Below, in pieces: positions 32,400 through 39,664 of a DNA stretch of 40,614 nucleotides. Position numbers and translations under genes: made by a program. Numbering within the stretch: position 1 is the stretch's first letter; the number at the start of each line of letters is the position of its first letter. The notes below the pieces were generated by a model. It made no database searches and was not told the origin of the DNA. It saw only the letters and a program-made list of their open reading frames with translations. The DNA comes from CAZQLE01 sp964593905 (GTDB lineage Bacteria; Chloroflexota; Anaerolineae; Anaerolineales; Anaerolineaceae): the NCBI GenBank assembly GCA_964593905.1, contig CAZQLE010000007.1, forward strand, positions 1 to 40,614, read 5' to 3'.

Positions 32400-33836
32400 C
32401 TAGTCCTCGATATCAGCAACCATGGCTTTGACATCTGAACGACGGATGATGACGCCGAAGATCACAGCGAAGAGAGCAGCTACGACCAGACCCACGATAA
32501 CCATACCACTCACACCATTGGTCAAGAAGGTGAGGAAGGGTAAGGCCAGCAGGTAGGCGGTGAGATGCGAGCCAGCGTCGAGGGCCGAGATCTGAATGGC
32601 GCCCTGCGGGATGGCGAAGTTCACATCCTGAGCCATCTGGGTAACATAGGGGGCCAGGTTGGTGCCGATGATGAGAATGAAGGTGAGGAACACACTGCCA
32701 TTGATCACGCCGCGGAAGATGTTACCGCGTGACCAGCCAACTGCCCAGATGGCGAAGAAGGGCAGCACAGCCAGGTCGGCGAAGGGCAGCATACGGTTGA
32801 CGCCCAGCAGGTTGAGCAGCAGCGCCAGGCCGAGGGCCAGGGGAACCATCAACAAACCGGTGGCGATGGCAGCGGGGTGGCCGATGGCAACAGCGGCATC
32901 GAGGCCGATGTAGATTTCACGGCCGGGGAAGCGGCGGGTGATGAAATCGCGGGCAGCATCAGAGAGCGGCAGTAAGCCTTCCATGAGGATGCGTACCATG
33001 CGGGGCAGAACCATCATAACCGCGCCCATGCTGATGGCGGTATTGAGGATTTTGGCCAATGCGCCACCGAAATCGGTGCTGAGCTGAGGACCAAAACCGA
33101 GCAGTGCGATGAGCAGACCCAGAATGGCGCCAACCACCAGTGATTCACCCAGAACGCCAAAGCGCTGCTGAATGTAGGCCGGTTCGGCGCGGATTTTGTT
33201 GATGCCGGGGATGCGGTCGATCAGTTTGTCCACCAGGTAGCTGACCCAGGCCCAACCAACGGTCTCGAAATGGGGCAGAGACACGCCGGGCAGTTCAAAG
33301 TACTTCTGCACAATCGGGGCGGTCCAGTCGGCAAACTTGAAGGTAATTGCGGCCGAGAGCAAACCGATGACAATCGAGAGCGCCAGGGCGCCCGTGGGGC
33401 CCAGCGCGTCGCGCATGGCAACGTTGACGAAGGCGGCGGTGAAGATGAAGTGCCAGTAGTTCCACATATCGATGTCAGCCGTCTTGGTCCAGTTAAGGGC
33501 CAGCATGGCGATGTTCATCAGGATGCCGAGCACGAAGATCCAGGGGACGACAGCGGAGGTGCCGAAGGAAATTGCGGCAGCAACCGGCCAACCCACATCC
33601 ATGACATCCAGCTTAACGCCCAGGTTCTGCACCATGGCTTCGGTTGCCGGGGCCAGGGTGTTGACCAACAAACCCACCACCAGGTTGATGGCGATAAAGC
33701 CCACGCCAATGGTCAGCGCAGAGCGGAAGGATTTGCTTGCCTTTGCGCCGAGGATCAGCGAAAGAACAAACACGATGATCGGCATCATGACCGAGGGGCC
33801 AAGCCCAAGAATGTAATTGATGACGTTCAAAACCAT
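32400..33836 (-). CDS. gatC: PTS IIC component, galactitol (GatC) type
   Basis: A 478-residue integral membrane transporter of the EIIC-GAT family that imports and phosphorylates a polyol or sugar with its IIB partner. The start MVLNVINYILGLGPSVMMPI closely follows the GatC N-terminus, and DVGWP, FELPGVSLPH, IPGINKI, IGLDAAVAIGH and LPFADLA fall where GatC has similar segments. About nine or more hydrophobic segments are visible. ATG at 33836 is preceded by AGGAG at eight bases; the open frame runs further upstream, but that part lacks a ribosome site and looks non-coding. The nearest characterised relative transports galactitol, but related carriers take other polyols, so the substrate is open. 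Confidence 0.92.
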   Translation of the reverse strand: MVLNVINYILGLGPSVMMPIIVFVLSLILGAKASKSFRSALTIGVGFIAINLVVGLLVNTLAPATEAMVQNLGVKLDVMDVGWPVAAAISFGTSAVVPWIFVLGILMNIAMLALNWTKTADIDMWNYWHFIFTAAFVNVAMRDALGPTGALALSIVIGLLSAAITFKFADWTAPIVQKYFELPGVSLPHFETVGWAWVSYLVDKLIDRIPGINKIRAEPAYIQQRFGVLGESLVVGAILGLLIALLGFGPQLSTDFGGALAKILNTAISMGAVMMVLPRMVRILMEGLLPLSDAARDFITRRFPGREIYIGLDAAVAIGHPAAIATGLLMVPLALGLALLLNLLGVNRMLPFADLAVLPFFAIWAVGWSRGNIFRGVINGSVFLTFILIIGTNLAPYVTQMAQDVNFAIPQGAIQISALDAGSHLTAYLLALPFLTFLTNGVSGMVIVGLVVAALFAVIFGVIIRRSDVKAMVADIED

Positions 33837-34005
33837 GTTGATACTCCTTAAAGATGGGTGAATTGAACTACGAACTACAATGAACAGATTGGGTGGAGCA
33901 AGAGTTAGTGATAAGAACGCACTGAAGAAACCCGGACACCTCCTTTCGAGTCCAGTCTTGCGCAATTGTGGGTGCACATGCCGGTTTTAGCGATGAATTG
34001 AAAAT

Positions 34006-34028
34006 GCTGCGCGGCTAATCGGCGCAGC
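34006..34028 (-). terminator. Short stem-loop between IIB and IIC genes
   Basis: GCTGCGC at 34006-34012 pairs with GCGCAGC at 34022-34028. On the minus strand ATTTTC follows. It lies just after the IIB stop and may attenuate read-through into IIC; the gap from 33837 to 34043 holds nothing else recognised. Confidence 0.4.
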
Positions 34029-34043
34029 CGGATAAAGGAATGA

Positions 34044-34349
34044 TTACTGTGTTGAGAGCGCGCGCAGCGTCTCTACGATTTTTAGAACGGTTTCTTCCTC
34101 GCCAATGCCGGTCAGGAAGGGAATGCCTTTGAATACGGGGACGCCAAGATCTTTGCGTACCGGCGTGGTTGCCACGATGATATGCGGGCGGAAGGTTTCA
34201 ACCTTGGCCGGAGATTCCATCGAATGGCACTGGGAAGTTACGATGTTAAACCCGTGTCGCTTCAAAGCCTCGGTTACCTTTTCGGTTGCCACGGTAGCGG
34301 TGGCGATGCCTGTTCCACAAACAATCAAGATACGGTACTGTCCAGCCAT
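34044..34349 (-). CDS. gatB: PTS IIB component, galactitol (GatB) type
   Basis: A 101-residue cytoplasmic IIB protein. ILIVCGTGIATATVA carries the phosphocysteine Cys11 in the P-loop-like start typical for lactose/galactitol IIB. The later FRPHIIVATTPVRKDLG and GIPFLTGIG match GatB. GGAGG lies about five bases before the ATG at 34349. It is the first gene of the PTS operon, with a well-placed promoter at 34476-34504. Confidence 0.92.
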   Translation of the reverse strand: MAGQYRILIVCGTGIATATVATEKVTEALKRHGFNIVTSQCHSMESPAKVETFRPHIIVATTPVRKDLGVPVFKGIPFLTGIGEEETVLKIVETLRALSTQ

Positions 34350-34475
34350 TAGTCCTCCAGGTATGCATTAATTGAGCAGGCGCAAATACATTGTCTCCGC
34401 CTGTAAACCCCGTGGGTCGCAGTGATGTTAAATTGGAATTTTATAATGAGGATTTTCGAGTTATTGATTGTGCTT

Positions 34476-34504
34476 ACTATACAATGGTGTGTACTATTTT
34501 TCAA
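34476..34504 (-). promoter_or_regulatory. Promoter of the PTS operon
   Basis: On the minus strand TTGAAA (34504-34499) and TATAGT (34481-34476) are separated by exactly 17 bases, each matching 5 of 6 consensus positions. Transcription would begin near 34469, about 120 bases before the IIB ATG, leaving room for a regulated leader. Confidence 0.7.
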
Positions 34505-34532
34505 TCATCTTTTGGACGTTTGACCACTAACT

Positions 34533-34546
34533 TGCACATATGTGCA
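34533..34546. promoter_or_regulatory. Candidate SorC operator (perfect 14-bp palindrome)
   Basis: TGCACATATGTGCA is a perfect palindrome centred about 70 bases upstream of the predicted PTS operon start, and a half-site ATGTGCAT follows at 34561-34568. The position suits an activator or an upstream loop site. The link to the SorC protein is inferred from operon context. Confidence 0.5.
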
Positions 34547-34627
34547 TAAAAAATGAATGGATGTGCATGGCCGTTGCGCAAATTCTCATTTCGGGTGACA
34601 TATTCTCAAATTCTGGTTTTGGCCCGG

Positions 34628-34633
34628 TATAAT
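34628..34633 (+). promoter_or_regulatory. TATAAT -10 box of the HAD phosphatase gene
   Basis: A perfect TATAAT lies 38 bases before the ATG at 34672; the -35 region is weak. Confidence 0.45.
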
Positions 34634-34671
34634 CAGCGAGTGTTTATACCCATTGTAAGGTGACAATAAAT

Positions 34672-35463
34672 ATGAAGCTGGTTGTTGCGTTTGATGTCGA
34701 TGGAACCCTGGTCAACGGCGATGGAAAAATTCACCCGGCAGATCGCGCGCTGCTGCGCAACCCGCCGGCAGATGTTTTATTTGTGCCGAATACGGGCCGC
34801 CCGATTCGTTCAATGCACCTGTTGTTTGGCGCCAATCAAATCTGGCCCGGCCAGCCCATTCCGCTGCCCATGGCGCTGCAAAATGGCTCGGTGCTCTACC
34901 AACCGGGCGAAAAAGTGCTGTTTGAAGCCGGGTTTGAACCGTCTGTGCAGGCACGGCTGGTGGCTGTGGCGCATGAATTGACCTCATTGACCTATAACTT
35001 TTTCACCCGCGATGAGATCTTCACCCTCTGGCTGACCGATTTTGCCGCCCAGCTCTTAAAACGTTTTGGGCTGGAGGGCCGCCCGTTTGATGAAAACAGC
35101 CCTTTGCAGCATTTCACCAAACTCACTGCCGATTGTACCGACCCGGCAACGTTGCAGGCCTTTGCCGCCGCAACGGCAGATCTGGATGTGGAGCATTCGG
35201 TGAATATTGGGCTGGTGCACGAGATTAACCCGCCGGGGGTGAATAAGGGCAGCGGTCTGCAGATGCTTTTGACCCGCCTGGGTGTGCACCCCGAGCTGGT
35301 TCTGGCCGCTGGAGATTCGGGCAATGACCTGCGCATTTTTGAACAGGCTGACTTGAGTTTTGCCCCGCTGACCAGCGCCGAAAGTATGCGCCAAAAAGCC
35401 GATCATGTGATTGATGTGGAACGGGAGGGGCTGTTTACGCCGATGCTGGCGCGGGTGATGTAG
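34672..35463 (+). CDS. HAD superfamily (Cof-type) hydrolase
   Basis: A 263-residue haloacid-dehalogenase phosphatase. Motif I DVDGTL gives nucleophile Asp8 and Asp10; PNTGRP supplies motif II, VNKGSGL motif III, and AAGDSGNDLRIF motif IV. The C2 cap of the Cof type explains the length. Cof-type enzymes dephosphorylate sugar phosphates, nucleotides or phosphorylated cofactors. AAGGTG lies nine bases before the ATG at 34672; a GTG at 34660 overlapping that ribosome site is less likely. The gene is divergent from the PTS operon, so it might limit sugar-phosphate build-up, but that is inference. Confidence 0.88.
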   Translation: MKLVVAFDVDGTLVNGDGKIHPADRALLRNPPADVLFVPNTGRPIRSMHLLFGANQIWPGQPIPLPMALQNGSVLYQPGEKVLFEAGFEPSVQARLVAVAHELTSLTYNFFTRDEIFTLWLTDFAAQLLKRFGLEGRPFDENSPLQHFTKLTADCTDPATLQAFAAATADLDVEHSVNIGLVHEINPPGVNKGSGLQMLLTRLGVHPELVLAAGDSGNDLRIFEQADLSFAPLTSAESMRQKADHVIDVEREGLFTPMLARVM

Positions 35464-35470
35464 ACCGGGT

Positions 35471-35499
35471 TTGGGATAATCGGATAAATTTTGTATAAT
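35471..35499 (+). promoter_or_regulatory. Promoter of the DUF1801 gene
   Basis: TTGGGA at 35471-35476 and a perfect TATAAT at 35494-35499 are 17 bases apart. It lies between the HAD gene and the DUF1801 gene, about 50 bases before the ATG. Confidence 0.6.
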
Positions 35500-35548
35500 A
35501 TCTTCAACGAGGCATTCATTGCCTGAATCAATTGGTCGGGAGGTAAGC

Positions 35549-35965
35549 ATGGCCGAGTTGAAGACCCAGCGAAATGATCACAGCGTGGAAGTATTTCTTA
35601 ACACGCTGGCTGATGAGCAGAAGCGCGCCGATTCATTTGCTTTGTTGAAGATGATGAAAGAGATCACCGGGCGCGAAGCCGAAATGTGGGGGGATAGCAT
35701 TGTTGGCTTTGGCCGGGTGCACTATAAATATGAAAGCGGGCGCGAGGGCTACTGGTTTGCAGTCGGCTTTTCACCGCGCAAGCAGAACCTTACCCTGTAT
35801 ATTGTGATGGGTTTTGTCCGGCATGAGCAACTGTTAGCCCGGTTGGGCAAACATAAACTCGGCAAGTCGTGTCTTTATATCCAAAAATTGTCTGATATCG
35901 ATCAGAATATTTTGCGAGAGATGATCACCTTATCGGTGGCCGAATTGGATGTGGCGGCACACTGA
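35549..35965 (+). CDS. DUF1801 domain protein
   Basis: A 138-residue soluble protein with the DUF1801 (YdhG-like) fold: DEQKRADSFALLKMMKEITG, MWGDSIVGFG, YWFAVGFSPRKQNLTLYI and LGKSCLYIQKLSDID are the conserved stretches. No enzyme activity is established for the family. GGGAGG lies five bases before the ATG at 35549, which decides the start over an in-frame TTG 30 bases upstream. The next gene, also a small domain of unknown function, follows after 26 bases; the two domains often occur near each other. Confidence 0.88.
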   Translation: MAELKTQRNDHSVEVFLNTLADEQKRADSFALLKMMKEITGREAEMWGDSIVGFGRVHYKYESGREGYWFAVGFSPRKQNLTLYIVMGFVRHEQLLARLGKHKLGKSCLYIQKLSDIDQNILREMITLSVAELDVAAH

Positions 35966-35991
35966 AATGAATTTGCCAGACGGGAGGAAGC

Positions 35992-36573
35992 ATGGCGAAC
36001 CTGAGTCAGGCTGTTGAGACGCAACTAAAGAATATTGAGACAAAGACCGGCCAGACGCGCGCTGAATTGCGTTTGTTTATTCAGCAGAGCGGTCTAACCC
36101 GGCACGGTGAAATTCGCACCCTGGTGATGAATTCGCTGGGGCTGGGCTATGGTGATGCCAACGCTCTGGTGCATTTTGCGCTGCAATCGGATGGTGAACG
36201 GGCGGCCGCAGCCGAAGGCCTGGGCCTGGGTGAACTGGTCGATGCGCTGTATTCCGGCGGCAAAGCCGGTTTGCGCCCCATTCACGACCGGCTGATGGCC
36301 GCCATTGCGGGTTTTGGCCCGTTTGAGACCCTGCCCAAGAAGGGCTATCTCAGCCTGCGCGGGAAAAAACAGTTTGCCATGCTTGGCCCGGCCACCAACA
36401 GCCGGGTGGAGCTGGGGCTGAATGGCAAGGACCTGGGCGCTGACCCGCGGCTGGAGGCCCAACCGGCGGGCGGCATGTGCAATTATGTGGTCAAGATCAC
36501 TGATCCTGCCCAGGTGGATGAGGCCTTGATCCAGATCATCCGCCGTGCATATGAACAAACCCGGCCCGATTGA
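35992..36573 (+). CDS. DUF4287/DUF5655 domain protein
   Basis: A 193-residue soluble protein. The first part (about 1-70) with ETKTGQTRAELRLFI and LVMNSLGLGYGDANALVH matches DUF4287. The second (about 80-190) with IHDRLMAAIAGFGPFE, PKKGYLSLRGKKQFAML and VDEALIQIIRRAYEQ matches DUF5655. Function is not known. GGGAGG lies closely before the ATG. It is translated behind the DUF1801 gene and followed by a bidirectional terminator. Confidence 0.88.
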   Translation: MANLSQAVETQLKNIETKTGQTRAELRLFIQQSGLTRHGEIRTLVMNSLGLGYGDANALVHFALQSDGERAAAAEGLGLGELVDALYSGGKAGLRPIHDRLMAAIAGFGPFETLPKKGYLSLRGKKQFAMLGPATNSRVELGLNGKDLGADPRLEAQPAGGMCNYVVKITDPAQVDEALIQIIRRAYEQTRPD

Positions 36574-36660
36574 GCGGGTCTTGAAGGGGCAATGAAAAAG
36601 CAGCGCCGGTTATAAGCCCGCAGCCTGGCGGGGCGGCTGAATGGGTGCGGCAGAGAAATA

Positions 36661-36696
36661 AAAGCGAGAGCGGATGTGTTACCCCGCTCTCGCTTT
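36661..36696. terminator. Bidirectional terminator between convergent genes
   Basis: AAAGCGAGAGCGG at 36661-36673 pairs perfectly with CCGCTCTCGCTTT at 36684-36696. It separates the DUF4287/5655 gene from the convergent MFS transporter, whose stop is at 36717. Confidence 0.8.
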
Positions 36697-36716
36697 GTGT
36701 GCGAAAGAAATTGAAA

Positions 36717-38012
36717 CTAGTCGGCGTTCATTGCCGGAGCGTCGGCTTTGACGGTTTTAGCCGTCTCGGCGGTGGGCTGGGGCGATTTGAGCACAGCCAT
36801 CAGCACAGCGGCAACCACCAGCATGGCGGCGGCCAGCAGATAAGCGTTGTTGAAGCTGCCGGTGGCATCTTTGATGGCGCCAGCCAACTGGGAGAGCATG
36901 AAACCACCCAGACCCCAGGCGGTGTAAACGATGCCATAGTTCATGGCAAAGTTCTTGAGGCCGTAGTAGTCTTTGGTCATGGCGGGGAAGACGGCCAGGT
37001 TGGCGCCGTAGTTCGCGCCGATCAGGGCAACGAGTGCCATGAGCACGGGCACGGTGGCCAGCGCGCTATCCTGAACGACAAAGGACAGACCGTAAATGAG
37101 GGCAGCCTGGAAGACAAAGGCGATCAGCAGCACGTTTTTGCGGCCAATTTTATCGGATAACACGCCGTAGAGTACGCGTCCGCCGCCGTTGCCCAGCGCC
37201 AGCGCTGAAACAGCCACTGCGCTCACAGCCGCCAGGCCGATCTGTTCTTTAACAATGGAGGCCAGGTTGCCGATGACCATCAGGCCAGCGCCCGAACCAA
37301 AGGCAAAGGTGATCCACAGCAGGTAGAACTGCCAGGTTTTGACGGTTTCGCCGGGGGTGAAATCTTGCTTTTTCACGGCCGTGGTGGTTTTGGCCGGGAC
37401 TGAACCCGCGGGAACAAAACCGGTGGGGGGGAACTGGAGCAGTTGCGCAAAGGCAACCACCACCACGAGCATCCCAATGCCCAGGTAGAGCATGGTGGTC
37501 TGCAGGCCGATGGAGGCGATCAGGGTGCGCGCCAGCGGGGCTACCCAGGCGCTGCCCATGCCGAAGCCGGCCACAACGATGCCCGAGATCAAACCGGTTT
37601 TTGAAGCGGGGAACCACTTTAAGGCGGTGGGGCTGGCAGAAGCATAGACAAAGCCAATGCCCGAGCCGAGCAGCACGCCAAAGGCCAGGGTGTAAACCCA
37701 GGGCGAGGTGGACATGCTGGAGATGATGACACCCAGACCGGCCAACACACCACCGGCGCTAACCACAACACGCGGGCCATATTTGCTTAAAAGACGGGCG
37801 CCGACCAGGGTCATGAGAGAGAAAACCACACAGGCTACCGAGTAGGGCAGTGATTTTTGCGAATCGGCCCAGCCCCATTCGGCCGGGATATTGGCTTTAA
37901 TGACGCTCCATGCATAAAGAACGCCCAGGGCCAGCAAAGCGCATGTGCCCGCAACGGTAACAAGCCAACCTTTGTTTGCAACTGCGCTTTTGTTTTCTGT
38001 ATTCGTGCTCAT
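36717..38012 (-). CDS. OxlT-type major facilitator superfamily transporter
   Basis: A 431-residue membrane protein with about twelve hydrophobic segments. Its arrangement follows the oxalate/formate antiporter group: the first segment is GTCALLALGVLYAWSVIK, then VYASASPTALKWFP, and after the central loop a segment around GNGGGRVLYGVLSDKIGRK typical of MFS loop 8-9. The central cytoplasmic loop (about 200-230) is rich in Thr and Lys. Group members exchange or import small carboxylates such as oxalate, formate or monocarboxylates; the substrate here is not known. ATG at 38012 (MSTNTENK) is chosen; AAGGA lies about 14 bases upstream, rather far. A near-consensus promoter with two GntR-like operators lies at 38129-38184. 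The divergent neighbour is an acetate-kinase-like gene. Confidence 0.85.
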   Translation of the reverse strand: MSTNTENKSAVANKGWLVTVAGTCALLALGVLYAWSVIKANIPAEWGWADSQKSLPYSVACVVFSLMTLVGARLLSKYGPRVVVSAGGVLAGLGVIISSMSTSPWVYTLAFGVLLGSGIGFVYASASPTALKWFPASKTGLISGIVVAGFGMGSAWVAPLARTLIASIGLQTTMLYLGIGMLVVVVAFAQLLQFPPTGFVPAGSVPAKTTTAVKKQDFTPGETVKTWQFYLLWITFAFGSGAGLMVIGNLASIVKEQIGLAAVSAVAVSALALGNGGGRVLYGVLSDKIGRKNVLLIAFVFQAALIYGLSFVVQDSALATVPVLMALVALIGANYGANLAVFPAMTKDYYGLKNFAMNYGIVYTAWGLGGFMLSQLAGAIKDATGSFNNAYLLAAAMLVVAAVLMAVLKSPQPTAETAKTVKADAPAMNAD

Positions 38013-38128
38013 ATTGGGTAATAATTTCCTTTCAAGAAGAGTGAATGAAAAATACGAACGTAAAATCTCCACCGCTGCCAGTGACAATGTAAAAACCGTT
38101 GACGACAGGGTGTTTGCTGAACAATATG

Positions 38129-38142
38129 ATTGTCAGACAAAC
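38129..38142. promoter_or_regulatory. GntR-type operator, site 1
   Basis: ATTGTCAGACAAAC contains the perfect palindrome TTGTCAGACAA. It lies just downstream of the predicted MFS transcription start (around +8 to +21) and is the reverse complement of site 2. The TTGTC-N-GACAA form suits FadR-subfamily GntR repressors. Confidence 0.75.
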
Positions 38143-38156
38143 TAACAGATATTTGG

Positions 38157-38184
38157 ATTATACGGTTTGTCAGACAATTGTCAA
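38157..38184 (-). promoter_or_regulatory. Promoter of the MFS transporter gene
   Basis: On the minus strand a perfect TTGACA (38184-38179) and a perfect TATAAT (38162-38157) are 16 bases apart. The spacer is almost fully occupied by operator site 2. Transcription would start near 38150, about 140 bases before the ATG. Confidence 0.8.
38165..38178. promoter_or_regulatory. GntR-type operator, site 2
   Basis: GTTTGTCAGACAAT, the exact inverse of site 1 and 22 bases away from it, fills the spacer between -35 and -10 of the MFS promoter. A bound repressor would block RNA polymerase. No GntR gene lies in the window. Confidence 0.75.
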
Positions 38185-38286
38185 TAGAATATAAAGAAAT
38201 CTTAACGAAAATAATATCCCCTTTTTTTGCCGTCGTTTCATGCAGGATTGGGGTCGTTAATCACCTGCTTGAACGATAAAGAATAC

Positions 38287-38314
38287 CTGACAACCCGTTT
38301 TGCGGTGGTAAAAT
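38287..38314 (+). promoter_or_regulatory. Promoter of the acetate-kinase-like gene
   Basis: CTGACA at 38287-38292 and TAAAAT at 38309-38314, 16 bases apart, each match 5 of 6 consensus positions. The start would lie about 55 bases before the ATG at 38376. Between 38185 and 38286 nothing else is recognised. Confidence 0.55.
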
Positions 38315-38375
38315 CAAAACGAAAATTTCTCCCGCCGCAACCACGGCGACTTGCTCTCCATTCAGGAAGGACACA

Positions 38376-39566
38376 ATGAATACCCTGATCTTTAACTGTG
38401 GCTCCTCTTCCCAGGGCTTCAAGGTGTATCAGACCTCCTCCAGCGCCGAAAGCCAGGTGATGATCGCCGGGAAGGCGCGCAATGTCGGCACCCGTACACA
38501 GGAAACCCCCTATATCGACTGGGTCTTTGATGCCCGACCCGGTAAAAAAGTGTGTGATCTATCTGACCACCGCCTGGCGGCCCAGGCTATTCTTGGGCTG
38601 CTGGCAGAGCTGGATATTGTGATAGATGCAATCGGCCACCGCTTTGTGCATGGCGGGACCTTGTTTGACGGAACCGCCTGTGTAGATGAAGAGACCCTGC
38701 CGCGCCTGCGGGCGGTGCTGCCGCTGGCGCCCATTCACAATCCCAATTCATTCAGTGTGATCGAAGTATGCCGCGCCGCGCTGCCCGATATTCCGCAGTA
38801 TGTTGTGTTTGACACTGCTTTTCACGCCGGGCTGCCGGCTGCTGCGCGCAATTATGCCATTCCGGCTGCGCTGGCAAAGCAGCATGGTTTTTATAAATAT
38901 GGGTTTCACGGGCTGTCTTATCAATATGTCAGCGCAAAGACGGCCCAATTGCTCGGCCAGCCGCTGGAAGACCTGAAGTTGATTCTGTGCCATCTGGGCA
39001 CGGGCGGGTCTAGCGCGGCGGCAGTGAAAAACGGCCGTTCGATTGAGACGACGATGGGTTATTCACCCTTGCCCGGTCTGGTGATGTCGACCCGCTGCGG
39101 CGACCTGGACCCCGAGATTGTGCTGGAGCTGGTGCGCGCCGGGCACAGTGTGGATGAGGTGAGCCGGATTTTGAACACTCAATCGGGGTTGGTAGGGCTT
39201 TCGGGCGTCACGTCCAATCTGGCCGAAATTATTACCGCCGCAGAAGGGGGAGATGAGCCGTGCAGACTGGCTTACGATGTATATGTTCACCGCCTGAAAA
39301 GCTATCTGGGCGCATATTTCTGGCTGCTGGATGGCGCCGATGCGATTGTTTTCACCGATGATATCGGGGTCAAATCGTGGAAACTGCGCGAACGGGTGTG
39401 CAGCGGGGTGGAGTCGCTGGGAATTGAGCTGGAGCGGGACGCAAACCGGTCGGCGGCCATTGACCAGGCGGTATGGCTGCATACGCCGGCCTCGCGAACA
39501 CGTTTGCTTTCGCTGCCGACGGATGAAGAATGGGTGATTCTGACTGAGGTGTTGAAATTTGGATAA
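38376..39566 (+). CDS. Divergent acetate/propionate kinase family protein
   Basis: A 396-residue ASKHA-fold kinase of the AckA family and of its normal length. Conserved pieces include NCGSSS at 7-12, GHRFVHGG, VFDTAFH, YGFHG, STRCGDLDP and a late PTDEE, so the acyl-phosphate and magnesium residues look intact. Two motifs differ from typical AckA: HLGNGAS is HLGTGGS, and the nucleotide-binding GGIGEN is DDIGVK. The GTSH after the FHG motif reads LSYQ. It may therefore be a variant with changed nucleotide or acyl preference. AGGAAGG precedes the ATG at 38376. It is divergent from an OxlT-type carboxylate transporter; no phosphotransacetylase gene is adjacent. Confidence 0.82.
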   Translation: MNTLIFNCGSSSQGFKVYQTSSSAESQVMIAGKARNVGTRTQETPYIDWVFDARPGKKVCDLSDHRLAAQAILGLLAELDIVIDAIGHRFVHGGTLFDGTACVDEETLPRLRAVLPLAPIHNPNSFSVIEVCRAALPDIPQYVVFDTAFHAGLPAAARNYAIPAALAKQHGFYKYGFHGLSYQYVSAKTAQLLGQPLEDLKLILCHLGTGGSSAAAVKNGRSIETTMGYSPLPGLVMSTRCGDLDPEIVLELVRAGHSVDEVSRILNTQSGLVGLSGVTSNLAEIITAAEGGDEPCRLAYDVYVHRLKSYLGAYFWLLDGADAIVFTDDIGVKSWKLRERVCSGVESLGIELERDANRSAAIDQAVWLHTPASRTRLLSLPTDEEWVILTEVLKFG

Positions 39567-39664
39567 TTTTGCATCCTTGGCTTTGCTGCTGCGTATTAGA
39601 GGTGGGTCACGGTAAATTGCAAGTGCAGGCGGCCCAACTTCGATGCAGTTGTTGAGGATGGATC

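Noticed and set aside
33837..33977. Upstream extension of the IIC gene
   Set aside because: The extra residues do not resemble GatC, lack a ribosome site, and AGGAG lies directly before the ATG at 33836.
36645..37160. Plus-strand open frame across the MFS gene end
   Set aside because: His/Gly/Gln-rich shadow of the transporter; it also starts inside the terminator region.
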